Part shown: piece by piece, positions 1 to 7,929 of the stretch
How positions within the stretch are numbered: position 1 is the first letter of the stretch
Layout: each line of letters begins with the position of its first letter
Assembly: GCA_949283975.1 (NCBI GenBank)
Contig: CASDUK010000002.1
Span: forward strand, 130,932-194,931
From: an uncultured Bacillota bacterium
Lineage (GTDB): Bacteria > Bacillota > Clostridia > Christensenellales > UBA1242
Direction of reading: 5' to 3'
DNA: 64,000 nt
The notes under the pieces: model-generated
The model's database searches: none
The model's input: the letters and a program-made list of their open reading frames with translations, nothing else
What the model was told of the DNA's origin: nothing
Translations under genes and position numbers: made by a program

Positions 1-375
1 TTCGCTGTCAAAAGCTAAAAGTTCTCCCGAATATTGCTTTTTCTTGTCAACCGCCCGATAAAGTTTAACATCAACTTCCTTTCCCAAATTGCGTTTTAAG
101 TCCAAATCTGTTTTAATTGGTCGGTCTAGCCCACACGAACTGACGTTTAGAATATAGGTTGTGTCTCCCGTTGGGTCAAGCTCGTCTAAAGGGCTGTCAA
201 TTGCCTTATGAACGCGCTCGCAGTCGTCAAGAGTAATTCCGTTTGGGCTGTCAATGTAAAAAGTTAAATTCATTCCGTCTGCCTTCTTTGAATATTCAAC
301 GTCAACAACTTCATATCCAAGCTCGGAAATTATTGGGCAAATTTTTTCCTTAACAATTTCAATTGTCTTAGCCAT
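1..375 (-). CDS. rimP: Ribosome maturation factor RimP (5' part, cut by window edge)
   Basis: RimP assists maturation of the 30S ribosomal subunit. The gene reads leftward and runs off the window, so only about 125 N-terminal residues are visible. The start ATG at 375 is preceded by an AAGGAGG-type ribosome binding site at 376-386. The translation opens MAKTIEIVKEKICPIISELG and contains the family's typical stretch LNVSSCGLDRPIKTDLD, followed by the start of the C-terminal SH3-like domain. In Firmicutes rimP heads the nusA-infB operon, so nusA is expected just outside the window (inference). A promoter and a hairpin lie upstream. Confidence 0.93.
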   Translation of the reverse strand, partial: MAKTIEIVKEKICPIISELGYEVVDVEYSKKADGMNLTFYIDSPNGITLDDCERVHKAIDSPLDELDPTGDTTYILNVSSCGLDRPIKTDLDLKRNLGKEVDVKLYRAVDKKKQYSGELLAFDSE

Positions 376-419
376 TTTCCTCCTTTTTTTAAAACAAAAT
401 TTCCTTATTTTTTTAAGAA

Positions 420-439
420 GGTGAGCCCCTCGGCTCACC
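420..439. promoter_or_regulatory. Perfect hairpin in the rimP leader
   Basis: Eight-base arms (GGTGAGCC and GGCTCACC) enclose a CCTC loop. The hairpin sits between the predicted rimP promoter and its ribosome binding site, so it would be transcribed in the rimP leader. On the minus strand it is followed by TTCTT and then A-rich sequence, which makes a poor terminator tail. It could be an attenuator, an RNA-stability element or a protein-binding stem. Confidence 0.5.
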
Positions 440-462
440 CCTTTTAAAATTAAGTCAATAGT

Positions 463-490
463 ATTATACCACAAAATCCAATAAAAGCAA
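463..490 (-). promoter_or_regulatory. Predicted promoter of rimP
   Basis: On the minus strand a perfect TATAAT (463-468) lies 16 bases from TTGCTT (485-490). The -10 is strong and the -35 weak. Transcription would start near 456 and give a leader of about 80 bases that contains the hairpin at 420-439. Confidence 0.55.
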
Positions 491-580
491 CAAAATTTTA
501 AAACTTTTAACCAGGTTAACACAATTTACCTTTGATGCATAACTTATTATTGAGAATAAAAAACAAAAATGGAGGTTAAG

Positions 581-1228
581 ATGTCTTTTTATATCAACAA
601 CAATAACACTTGCCGTCCAGGAGGACTTAGCGGAAACCCTTCTAATGGCTTGTGCGAAAAGGCACTAATTGAAGTAACAAAAGTCTTCGATGCGTGCAGG
701 CAACAAAGCATTGAAAGTGGCCTAGCTTTGCCTTTAACAAATTTCACTCCCGCTGCTCCAACTTTGCCTTTAACATTTATTTCCGCAACAACAGTTCAAA
801 CAAGCCCGGCAACTATTAGCAATGTTATTATAGAAAGAATTGACCAACGACCAAATTTTGCAAATGTTTCCGGAACGGTAACTGTTCCAATTGTCGTTCA
901 ATATCGCGACGCAAACAATGTTTTAGGAACTGCTACATCGTCAATAACCGTTCCTGTAAGCGTTTTAATGTTCGTTCCTCAGCCTTCGGTTACGCCAATT
1001 AATGTTGAAGTTTTTGCAACATTCACGGCAACAATTGGAACAATCTCGGCAGACGGCGCAACAGCAACGGTAACAGGCTGCCTTAACTTGATAATTAAAA
1101 TTACGGCAGATGTTGACATTCTTGTTCCGTCATATGGCTATCCAAACATTCCGCCATGCCAGCAAACAGAAACCCAAGTTTGTCCTGGGCCGGGAGAACT
1201 TCCCCTTTTCCCAACGGCAATTCAATAG
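581..1228 (+). CDS. Hypothetical Cys-containing beta-rich protein
   Basis: Encodes 215 residues. I do not recognise a named family. The start is placed at 581, because the in-frame ATG at 569 overlaps the GGAGG at 571-575 that serves as ribosome binding site for 581. The N-terminus (MSFYINNNNTCRPGGLSG, then LCEKALIEVTKVFDACR) carries three Cys and resembles short Cys motifs seen in clostridial spore-coat-associated or SPOCS-type proteins; that link is weak. The middle is Thr/Val/Ile-rich and beta-like, and three Cys recur near the C-terminus. There is no signal peptide or membrane segment. The gene stands alone and ends at a strong terminator. Confidence 0.75.
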   Translation: MSFYINNNNTCRPGGLSGNPSNGLCEKALIEVTKVFDACRQQSIESGLALPLTNFTPAAPTLPLTFISATTVQTSPATISNVIIERIDQRPNFANVSGTVTVPIVVQYRDANNVLGTATSSITVPVSVLMFVPQPSVTPINVEVFATFTATIGTISADGATATVTGCLNLIIKITADVDILVPSYGYPNIPPCQQTETQVCPGPGELPLFPTAIQ

Positions 1229-1245
1229 GAAAACATAAATCAAAC

Positions 1246-1271
1246 AAAGATGGAAAATTCCATCTTTTTTT
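1246..1271 (+). terminator. Rho-independent terminator
   Basis: Ten-base arms (AAAGATGGAA and TTCCATCTTT) are followed by a T run. It ends the 581-1228 gene. The T run overlaps the -35 box of the next gene. Confidence 0.88.
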
Positions 1272-1297
1272 GACTTTTGTTTTTATTTTGATAAAAT
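1270..1297 (+). promoter_or_regulatory. Promoter of the lipoprotein gene, predicted leaderless
   Basis: TTGACT (1270-1275), a 16-base spacer and TAAAAT (1292-1297). Only six bases separate the -10 from the ATG at 1304 and there is no ribosome binding site, so transcription should begin at or next to the start codon. Confidence 0.7.
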
Positions 1298-1303
1298 GTT
1301 TAT

Positions 1304-2143
1304 ATGGAATTAGTTAGAAAAGGTTTTTCAGTTTTCTTAATTCTTCTCTTCACGGTCTTTGCTTTTTGCGCCTGCGAAGATGTTCCTTCAAAAAAAGACG
1401 AAGTTTCATTTGTTGGCGAACTTGGTGTTTGGTGGTGGAACGACAAACTTGGAGAAGAATATCTTTCCTTTGCCAAAGAAAACGGCGTTACTGAAATTTA
1501 CTATGACTCGGACTTTGACTTAGACACAGAGGCTTTTATAAAAAGCGCAAATGAAAAAGGAATTAAAGTTTATTGGCTTGGCGGCGACTATAGATGGTTT
1601 GAAGACAGAAAAAGCAATTTAATTTCCGAAATAGAGGCCTATCTTTTGTTTCAAAGCCAATCCGAAAGTAAATTCAGCGGAATCCACCTTGACATAGAGC
1701 CCCACCAATCTCCAAACTTTGAAACAAACAGAGAGGAAACAATTTTAAAATATCTTGAACTTGTTGAGTTTATAACCTCTTCCTATCCAAACATAACCTT
1801 TGATTTTGACATTCCGTTTTGGCTTGAAGACGAAATTAGCTTTGGCAATGAAACAAAAGAAGCTTTTAAGTTTGTTTTTGACATGGCAAGCCGCGTTTTT
1901 GTTATGAGCTATCGCGACACGGCCGAAGATATTTTAGCAGTTGCAGCAGAAGAACTTGAATATGCAAAAGAAACAAACAAGCCAATTTTCCTCTGCGTCG
2001 AAACCGGCGAGGAAGACCCAAACATAACCTTTTTTGAAGAGGGAAAGAAATTTCTCTTTGGCGAGCTTGAAAAAATTAAAAACTCAAACGCCGTTGGAAT
2101 AAGCATTCACGACATTGTTAGGTTGAAAAATTTGAAAGATTAA
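1304..2143 (+). CDS. Lipoprotein with TIM-barrel-like glycosidase fold
   Basis: Encodes 279 residues. The N-terminus has a lipoprotein signal (hydrophobic segment 8-22 and lipobox FAFCAC), so the mature protein should be tethered to the outer face of the membrane. The rest alternates beta strands and helices as in TIM-barrel glycoside-hydrolase-like domains, with GVWWWND, YYDSDFDLD, an SGIHLDIEPH segment (acidic residues at a strand end, as in glycosidase active sites), FDFDIPFW and a late SIHDI. The specific family and substrate are not recognised. Expression appears leaderless. It is convergent with the 2140 gene, and the stop codons overlap by four bases. Confidence 0.8.
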   Translation: MELVRKGFSVFLILLFTVFAFCACEDVPSKKDEVSFVGELGVWWWNDKLGEEYLSFAKENGVTEIYYDSDFDLDTEAFIKSANEKGIKVYWLGGDYRWFEDRKSNLISEIEAYLLFQSQSESKFSGIHLDIEPHQSPNFETNREETILKYLELVEFITSSYPNITFDFDIPFWLEDEISFGNETKEAFKFVFDMASRVFVMSYRDTAEDILAVAAEELEYAKETNKPIFLCVETGEEDPNITFFEEGKKFLFGELEKIKNSNAVGISIHDIVRLKNLKD

Positions 2144-3795
2144 TAAGGCAAAAATACAGATTGTTTAATTGTGCACCCCTCTAAAACTTCGATGTTTACA
2201 TAAACATCTATTAATTTTACAATTCCATTTTGAATGTAATATTCTATTTCAACGCTCTCATCGGTTGCCGGAATTTTGATGTAATCAACCCCTTCAGTTC
2301 CGCCTTCGGTTGAAGCATTGTTATAATATAAATATATATATTTTCCTTCCAAGTTCAAAGTTCCGTCTTGGTTAATTTCAATAGGTGAATTAGTCCAATC
2401 GGCCTCAAAGCCAGTTACAATTTTATTGTCATCATCATAGACATAAGTTTGCATGTTTAAAAAATTAACAACGCTTCCATCGGTTAAAACCAGTTTAATT
2501 TGATATTTTTTTAGGCCGGGGGTTAGAAAAAGTTGTGATGCAGGCGTTTCAACTCCGTCAACAAAGCATTTATATTCCGAAATGTTCTCTATTAAAAGAT
2601 CTTCTCCAGTTGTTGACAAATACATTGTTCCTTCATCTATCATCTCGTTAGAAATAAAGTCTTCTCCGTTTGTTCCCTTTTCAACCAGATATGGCAATGG
2701 CAGAGTCTCTCTTGAAAAATAAACTGTTATTTCGTCCGTGGGTTCACATAGATTAAATGGAAGAACAAGTTCTGCATCTTTATGGGCAATTTTAACATAG
2801 CCAAAGTCATCAAAAAGTTCAAATTCCTTAACCATTCCCGAAGTTATCTCTCTAATTTCCTCTTGCTGTTTATCGGCAGAAATATATGTTAAACTTGCGC
2901 CAGTTTCGGTTAATTTGGCGTTTATGCTGCTAATTGCCTCCTCTTGTGTTTTTACATTTGAAAACACAAGATAATCTAGGCTTGTTTCAAGGCTTGCTTG
3001 GTTTGTTTGCTCCCCAACCAAAATTGGAATTTCAGCGGTTATTATATTTTCGCTGTTGCCTGGCTCTGGGAAGGAAATTTGAACATTTTTTATTCCCTCC
3101 TCTCTTTGATCGAAATCTCCAAATTCAACTGTTGATAAATCAATTTCCTCATAGTGGTCTGAATAGATGGCGCACAATTGGCCATTAAGCTTTGATAGAA
3201 GCTCCTCGCCTTTCAACTCTGTTCCTTGGACGGCCTCCATGCTCAAAGCATAATAAGGATAATAAAAACCTTTTCCGTCGTCCAAATGCTTACTAACATA
3301 CAAAACTTCGCCCTCCGGCGCATCTTCGCTTATAAAAGCAAAAACTAAATCACCAATTCTAGCTATCAAAACATTTTCATTTGCAAACCAACAACTTTCA
3401 AAGGTATTGGAACTCATAACAAGCCCACTAGTTGCCAAAGGCTCTTCTTGCGCAAAAATTGGTGAAAGGTTTAATTTTTCGCCAATTGCCTCAAAATTGT
3501 TTCCATCTTTTTTTGCAACAAAAACATAGCTAACTGCTTCCATTGTATTGAAGAACTCCATATTAACTTCAAGTTCAAGCAGCCCGTTTTGATGCAATTT
3601 AGCACAAGAAGATGAACTAACTATCGCTCCATAAGCTTGACGAATTGGAATAAATTTTTTATATTGAACCTGATAGCTCAAACTTCCGCTAAGGTTAAAC
3701 TCCTGTTTTGGAAGAGCAAAGGCAAGAGCGACAGAGAGCGCAACAATTAGAAAAAGCGCCAGGCTAATTGAAATTAATTTTAATTTGGTTGTCAT
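2140..3795 (-). CDS. Secreted/anchored protein of the LSGSLSY family
   Basis: Encodes 551 residues. An N-terminal hydrophobic segment (about residues 5-27) serves as signal peptide or anchor and is followed by FALPKQEFNLSGSLSYQ. The same arrangement (TK/AKLxxxS start, hydrophobic run, then F/L-x-L-S/G-G-S/T) is seen at 16205 and 51248, so this is one of three paralogues in the window. The remainder is acidic and beta-rich, with no catalytic motif and no sortase signal. The ribosome binding site is AGGGGG upstream of the ATG at 3795. Function is unknown; exported surface protein is the safe call. Confidence 0.75.
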   Translation of the reverse strand: MTTKLKLISISLALFLIVALSVALAFALPKQEFNLSGSLSYQVQYKKFIPIRQAYGAIVSSSSCAKLHQNGLLELEVNMEFFNTMEAVSYVFVAKKDGNNFEAIGEKLNLSPIFAQEEPLATSGLVMSSNTFESCWFANENVLIARIGDLVFAFISEDAPEGEVLYVSKHLDDGKGFYYPYYALSMEAVQGTELKGEELLSKLNGQLCAIYSDHYEEIDLSTVEFGDFDQREEGIKNVQISFPEPGNSENIITAEIPILVGEQTNQASLETSLDYLVFSNVKTQEEAISSINAKLTETGASLTYISADKQQEEIREITSGMVKEFELFDDFGYVKIAHKDAELVLPFNLCEPTDEITVYFSRETLPLPYLVEKGTNGEDFISNEMIDEGTMYLSTTGEDLLIENISEYKCFVDGVETPASQLFLTPGLKKYQIKLVLTDGSVVNFLNMQTYVYDDDNKIVTGFEADWTNSPIEINQDGTLNLEGKYIYLYYNNASTEGGTEGVDYIKIPATDESVEIEYYIQNGIVKLIDVYVNIEVLEGCTIKQSVFLPY

Positions 3796-4013
3796 TTTAA
3801 ATCCCCCTTGTTTTTTTTATTTTAAACCATAATTGGCAAAACATGCTGACGGCTGTCCGTAAACTTTTGACAAAAAGTAAAATTTAAATTTGTCAATAAA
3901 GTTTGAGATATAATACCATATATTTTTAAAAGTGTATAATGATATTAAATTTTTTATTGAATATTTTTCAAAAATGTTATCCACCATTAAATTATAAAAA
4001 TTCTCCATGGGGT

Positions 4014-4019
4014 TAAAAT
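4014..4019 (+). promoter_or_regulatory. -10 box placed for leaderless start
   Basis: TAAAAT ends six bases before the ATG at 4026, with no ribosome binding site between. No convincing -35 was found. Confidence 0.45.
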
Positions 4020-4025
4020 TAAATC

Positions 4026-4343
4026 ATGGAAACAAAAATGGATATCAAAGAGATTATAAAAAGAATTGAAATTATCCGAACGCGGGCAAATTTTTCTGCG
4101 CGCGCGCTAAGCCTTGCAATTGGCAAAAATGCAAGTTACATCCACCTTCTTGAAAGCAGCAAAACTTCGTTTGAGCCTTCGCTTTCTGTTTTGCTTGACA
4201 TAATTGAAGTTTGCGGCTCAACTCCAGAAGAATTTTTTTATTATGATATAAACCAATATGCTCAGGGCAGAAAAGCTTTGGATTTTTTTAAAACGCTTTC
4301 ATCATATCAAAAAGAAGCAATTATGAACTTATATAAAAAATAG
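4026..4343 (+). CDS. XRE-family helix-turn-helix regulator
   Basis: Encodes 105 residues with an N-terminal Cro/C1-type helix-turn-helix: IIKRIEIIRTRANFSARALS is the first helices, IGKNASYIHLLE the recognition region, followed by SLSVLLDIIEVCGSTPEEFF, typical of XRE repressors. The C-terminal 30 residues are a short helical tail. The start could be the ATG at 4026 (leaderless, six bases after a -10) or the internal ATG four codons later; no Shine-Dalgarno separates them. The target is unknown. It is divergent from the secreted protein at 2140-3795 and may control it (inference from position). Confidence 0.88.
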   Translation: METKMDIKEIIKRIEIIRTRANFSARALSLAIGKNASYIHLLESSKTSFEPSLSVLLDIIEVCGSTPEEFFYYDINQYAQGRKALDFFKTLSSYQKEAIMNLYKK

Positions 4344-4362
4344 CCCTTGCGGGCTTTTTTTT
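4342..4362. terminator. Bidirectional terminator
   Basis: The stem AGCCC/GGGCT with a TTGC loop is followed by T runs in both directions. It separates the convergent XRE and kinase-like genes. Confidence 0.85.
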
Positions 4363-4987
4363 AAAAAGTTTGTTGAGCTTCGGGACGCATGGGCTTTGCT
4401 GTTGTTAACTGTTTAATTTTAAGCAAGGCTTCCTCAAAAACCTGTTGCTCTGTTTTTTTTGTTGTGTCAATTACAATGCAATTTAAATTCCTTGATTTTG
4501 CATATTCTGCAGTTTGATCAGCATCTAAATTATAAACCTTTTTAAATTTTAAATCTAGGTCGTGTTTATCTCTCTTCTCAATTCTTTCAATTCTTTCTTC
4601 TTTTGAACAAGTTAAAAGAATGTTAACATCAAAGTCCGCGCCGCGCCTTACATATCTGTCAAAAATATTTATGGTTTTGGGGCTTAGATTGTAAATTAAT
4701 GTTGATAAAAACCCTCTGTCAAGAACAATGTTCCTGTTTCGATTTTTATTTTTAAATCGCAAGAGCAAATTGCAAAACACCTCTGAAACCAGTTTGCTTG
4801 ATTCTTTAAAGCGAAAAATTGCTCTTTGAACTCTGTGGGCAAATTTATATTTTTTGCTGTCTTTAGATTTTATTTTTAACATTGCCCAAAGCGGGTGGCC
4901 AACAAATTCAAAGCCAAGCGCTTGTGACAGTTTTTTTGCAAGCGAGGTTTTTCCAACGCCGTCTGCCCCGTCAACTGAAATAATCAT
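4361..4987 (-). CDS. Thymidylate-kinase-like P-loop kinase
   Basis: Encodes 208 residues. A Walker A loop GADGVGKTSLAKKL (residues 7-20) and the DRGFLST stretch (about residue 85) place it in the thymidylate/nucleoside monophosphate kinase fold, and LLTCSKEERIERIEKRDK is the lid-like region with Arg residues. It is more divergent than housekeeping Tmk and may phosphorylate another nucleotide. The start ATG at 4987 has a GGAG ribosome binding site and a near-consensus promoter at 5005-5032. Confidence 0.75.
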   Translation of the reverse strand: MIISVDGADGVGKTSLAKKLSQALGFEFVGHPLWAMLKIKSKDSKKYKFAHRVQRAIFRFKESSKLVSEVFCNLLLRFKNKNRNRNIVLDRGFLSTLIYNLSPKTINIFDRYVRRGADFDVNILLTCSKEERIERIEKRDKHDLDLKFKKVYNLDADQTAEYAKSRNLNCIVIDTTKKTEQQVFEEALLKIKQLTTAKPMRPEAQQTF

Positions 4988-5004
4988 TCTGTTCTCCTAA
5001 GTAT

Positions 5005-5032
5005 ATTTTAACATCTTCAAAGTAAATGTCAA
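5005..5032 (-). promoter_or_regulatory. Promoter of the kinase-like gene
   Basis: Perfect TTGACA (5027-5032), a 16-base spacer and TAAAAT (5005-5010) on the minus strand, upstream of a GGAG site. Confidence 0.75.
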
Positions 5033-5040
5033 TTAATAAT

Positions 5041-5063
5041 AAAAAAAATCCTTTTAAAGGATT
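5041..5063 (-). terminator. Terminator of the PRC-barrel gene
   Basis: AAAATCC/GGATTTT stem followed on the minus strand by eight T residues, directly after the stop codon of the PRC-barrel gene. Confidence 0.75.
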
Positions 5064-5843
5064 TTATAAAACAGCATTTTCAAGCTGGAACAAAACACCA
5101 TGTTTTAAAGCCTTTTGATAAATTTCGGCCGTTATAATTTGCATGTCTTTAACGATAACTTCTCCGTTTAATCCAACAACTGTTTTGTTTGAGGTTTTCC
5201 CAATTATTTCGTTAAACGCACCAACTTTTTTTGGAAACTGAATTTCTGTTTTGGTTTTAAACTGTTTTTCGCCCTCAATCTTATTTTCGTTTGCAAAGCT
5301 TTCCTGGCTGTAATTGCTGCTGATAATTGGAATGCTTTCTGTTAAAATTGAAACTTTAATTTCGGGAAGATTGTTAATTTCAATTTTTTCTTTGGGTTTG
5401 ACTTTTGAAAGGGTAAATTTCTTTTCCAAAGTATTAAAAAAAACTGCATCTTGTCCCATTCTAACAAGCAAGGCGGCTGGAAGAAGAATTTTTTTTGTTG
5501 TTTCAAAAGAAATTAAATTAAATTTCTCGTCAAAGAATATGTCCGAAACATTTCCAAGTTCTTCTCCAGAAACAGAAATTGCCGGCTTGTTCATAACAGT
5601 TTGCTCCTCAAAAGAAAGTGGCGCCGTTAGTTCATTGTTTTTTATAACTAATGCTTCATTTAAAGAAAAGACATTTTTTGAGGCAATAAAGCCACAAGAA
5701 AATTCCATTTCCTCATCAACAAAGCAAAAGCCAATAATTTTCTTTTTCGAAAAATCTAATATGAAATTGCTAACCGTTCCAACTTTTGTTCCCTCATAAA
5801 TTGAATAAACTGGTTTTGAAATTACCTCAGAAATTTTAAACAT
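5064..5843 (-). CDS. PRC-barrel domain protein (two PRC-like repeats)
   Basis: Encodes 259 residues. The start MFKISEVISKPVYSIYEG at 5843 is chosen over the upstream TTG at 5858 because GGAGGAG lies just before it. Residues 1-75 form a PRC-barrel (VYSIYEGTKVGTVSNFILD, then IIGFCF). A second, more divergent copy spans about 85-150 (PAISVSGEELGNVSDIFFD). The C-terminal region is low complexity, with a final beta/helix segment (GLNGEVIVKDMQIITAEIY). PRC-barrels act in RNA processing (RimM) and as small cytoplasmic adaptor domains; clostridial two-barrel proteins are often linked to the cell surface or sporulation. Exact role unknown. Confidence 0.8.
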   Translation of the reverse strand: MFKISEVISKPVYSIYEGTKVGTVSNFILDFSKKKIIGFCFVDEEMEFSCGFIASKNVFSLNEALVIKNNELTAPLSFEEQTVMNKPAISVSGEELGNVSDIFFDEKFNLISFETTKKILLPAALLVRMGQDAVFFNTLEKKFTLSKVKPKEKIEINNLPEIKVSILTESIPIISSNYSQESFANENKIEGEKQFKTKTEIQFPKKVGAFNEIIGKTSNKTVVGLNGEVIVKDMQIITAEIYQKALKHGVLFQLENAVL

Positions 5844-5906
5844 ATCTCCTCCAAGCAAATTCGCCTAATTTAACATATTTTCAAAGCCAAAGTTTTATTC
5901 CAGCAG

Positions 5907-5935
5907 TTGCATTTTTCGCCTTTTTATGATAATAT
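5907..5935 (+). promoter_or_regulatory. Promoter of the SPFH-like gene
   Basis: TTGCAT (5907-5912), a 17-base spacer and TAATAT (5930-5935), followed by GGAGG at 5948-5952. Confidence 0.6.
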
Positions 5936-5960
5936 ATTTAAAAAATGGAGGAAGAAAAAA

Positions 5961-6956
5961 ATGTGTTTTTTTAAAAAAACAAACTTTGTTAAACCAAATT
6001 TAAACATAAATTCAAAAGAAATTGTTGTTTATCAGCCATTTAAACGAAACAGAATTTATTTTGGCGCAAAAGTTGAAACTCCAAGGAACTTTTCCTTTGT
6101 TATAACCTCAAACGGAAAAGTTTTAGATGTTTTAAAAGATAAAATAACAATTTCAATTAAGGAGCTTCCTCAAACAACCCAAGCGTTAAGGCTATATAAA
6201 GTTAACAAGCGCGGGCGCAACCCAAAATTTTTTATTGCGGAAACTTATTTCGTAAATCAAAATGTTTTTGAAAAATTTGAATGGAACAGCTTTGAGGCAG
6301 AGCTTGAAGACAGGGAGTTTGGCCAGTTCAAATCAAAAAGCATTGGAAACCTTTGTTTTAGAGTTTCAAGCCCAAAAAAACTTTTAAACTTCTTAATACC
6401 TCAAATGGGAATTGTTAGCAACGTTCAAACGCAAAGCGTTATTTCAAATTTTGTAAATGAAAAAATTTCCCGCGCGCTTGAAAAAGAAAACCCCTCTGCG
6501 CGAAAGTTATATTTTAAGGATCAAGAGCTTCTTAAAGTAATTTATACAAAACTTGCAAATTGGCTAAACGAAATTGGAATTGAACTTATGAAAATAGATT
6601 TAATTTCAACAAAATTCCCTTCCCAAATTTCCTCTGCTCTTTCAAAAATTAAAGAAAAGCCAGAAGGTGTTCGCGGCTTTGGAAGCGTAAGTTTTGAAGA
6701 GTGGCAAAACAGCAACCCAGCAAACGAAAAGAAGGAGCAACGCCCAAAGTTTGTTACGATTACACCAAGCGGAAAGAAAAGCCATTTCTTTAAAGAATCT
6801 ATGGCGCCATATTTCTTTGATGATGACGAAGAAGACGAGCCAGAGAAAGAAATAAAACAAAGCCAACCAAAGAAGAAGAAAATTTGGAAAGGCGTTGACG
6901 AAATTGATAAAGAGAAAAAAGAGAAAAAAATTGTCAATTTAGATTCAGACGAATAA
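5961..6956 (+). CDS. SPFH/virion-core-like domain protein with acidic tail
   Basis: Encodes 331 residues. The start is at 5961 (MCFFKKTN), set by the GGAGG just upstream; the earlier ATG at 5907 has no ribosome binding site. Residues 20-220 resemble the SPFH domain of YdjI-type proteins: VVYQPFKRNRIYFGAKV, a strand-rich core, an aromatic WNSFEAELEDREFGQF stretch, then a helical region ending WLNEIGIELMKIDLISTKFP. The last 70 residues are Lys/Glu/Asp-rich and probably disordered. SPFH proteins form membrane-associated oligomers; no membrane segment is visible here. Partner proteins are not adjacent. Confidence 0.65.
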   Translation: MCFFKKTNFVKPNLNINSKEIVVYQPFKRNRIYFGAKVETPRNFSFVITSNGKVLDVLKDKITISIKELPQTTQALRLYKVNKRGRNPKFFIAETYFVNQNVFEKFEWNSFEAELEDREFGQFKSKSIGNLCFRVSSPKKLLNFLIPQMGIVSNVQTQSVISNFVNEKISRALEKENPSARKLYFKDQELLKVIYTKLANWLNEIGIELMKIDLISTKFPSQISSALSKIKEKPEGVRGFGSVSFEEWQNSNPANEKKEQRPKFVTITPSGKKSHFFKESMAPYFFDDDEEDEPEKEIKQSQPKKKKIWKGVDEIDKEKKEKKIVNLDSDE

Positions 6957-6987
6957 AAAAGCCCCCAAGCTTACATTGGGGGTTTTT
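6955..6987. terminator. Bidirectional terminator
   Basis: The stem CCCCCAA/TTGGGGG has T runs on both sides and separates the SPFH-like gene from convergent ftsY. Confidence 0.9.
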
Positions 6988-7007
6988 AAATTTCCGGCTT
7001 TTGTCGT

Positions 7008-7919
7008 TTAAAATAAATTGTCAATGAATTCGCTAGCGTCAAACTCTTCCAAATCTTCAATTCCCTCTCCAACGCCAACATAGAAAACCGGAATTTTTAG
7101 CGTTTTTGCAATTGAAATAACAATTCCGCCCTTTGCAGTTCCGTCTAACTTTGTTAGAATTATTCCGTCTAGGTTCATAAACTGGCTAAAATGTTCAATT
7201 TGGCTAACAGCATTTTGCCCCGTTGTTGCATCTAAAACAATAAGGTTATATCTGTTTGCCTCTGGATATTCTTTTGAAATAATCTTGTCAATTTTCCCAA
7301 GTTCTTTCATAAGATTATCTTTTGTGTGAAGCCGGCCAGCCGTGTCAATTAAAACAACATCTGTTTTCTTTGCCTTTGCGCTTGCAATTCCGTCATAGAC
7401 AACAGCGCCCGCATCTGCGCCCTCGGCGTGTTTAATAATCCTAACTTTCGCTCGCATGGCCCATTCGGAAAGTTGGTCTGCGGCAGCCGCGCGGAAAGTG
7501 TCTGCCGCAACAAGGCAAACATCTAATTTCTGTTGCTTTAATTTATAGGCAAGCTTTCCAAGTGAAGTTGTTTTTCCAACACCATTAACGCCAATTACAG
7601 AAACAATTGCAGGGGTTTTAAAGGGAAGATTGTTAAACTTTTCCGGCTTAATTTCCTCAAAAACTTGCTTTAAAATAGTTTTTAATGCAAGTTTAACATC
7701 GCTTGCGTTTCTAATTTTGTTCTTTCTTGCATAAACGCGCAGCTCCTCAACAAGTTCAATGCTTGCCTTTGCGCCAATGTCTGAGGAAATTAAAACGTCT
7801 TCAAGTTCCTCAAAAAAATCTTCGCTAAGTTCTCCTCCGCTTAAAATTAAATCAAATTTGCGCGAAATTGCTTCGCGCGTTTTTTTAAGTGCATTTGCAA
7901 TCTTTTTAAAAATTCCCAT
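7008..7919 (-). CDS. ftsY: Signal recognition particle receptor FtsY
   Basis: FtsY is the SRP receptor GTPase that docks ribosome-nascent chain complexes at the membrane. The 303 residues comprise a short N domain and the G domain: P-loop GVNGVGKTTSLGKLA near residue 115, DTFRAAAADQL, the DTAGRLHTK switch, and TKLDGTAKGG near residue 260. The acidic A domain of larger FtsY proteins is missing, as in many Gram-positives. The ribosome binding site GAGGAG precedes the ATG. It lies 10 bases downstream of pcrA and is probably co-transcribed with it. Confidence 0.97.
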   Translation of the reverse strand: MGIFKKIANALKKTREAISRKFDLILSGGELSEDFFEELEDVLISSDIGAKASIELVEELRVYARKNKIRNASDVKLALKTILKQVFEEIKPEKFNNLPFKTPAIVSVIGVNGVGKTTSLGKLAYKLKQQKLDVCLVAADTFRAAAADQLSEWAMRAKVRIIKHAEGADAGAVVYDGIASAKAKKTDVVLIDTAGRLHTKDNLMKELGKIDKIISKEYPEANRYNLIVLDATTGQNAVSQIEHFSQFMNLDGIILTKLDGTAKGGIVISIAKTLKIPVFYVGVGEGIEDLEEFDASEFIDNLF

Positions 7920-7929
7920 AGCTTTCTCC

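Noticed and set aside
3817-4008. Open frame of 63 codons on the minus strand
   Set aside because: No ribosome binding site; it lies in AT-rich divergent promoter DNA and its translation is low in complexity.
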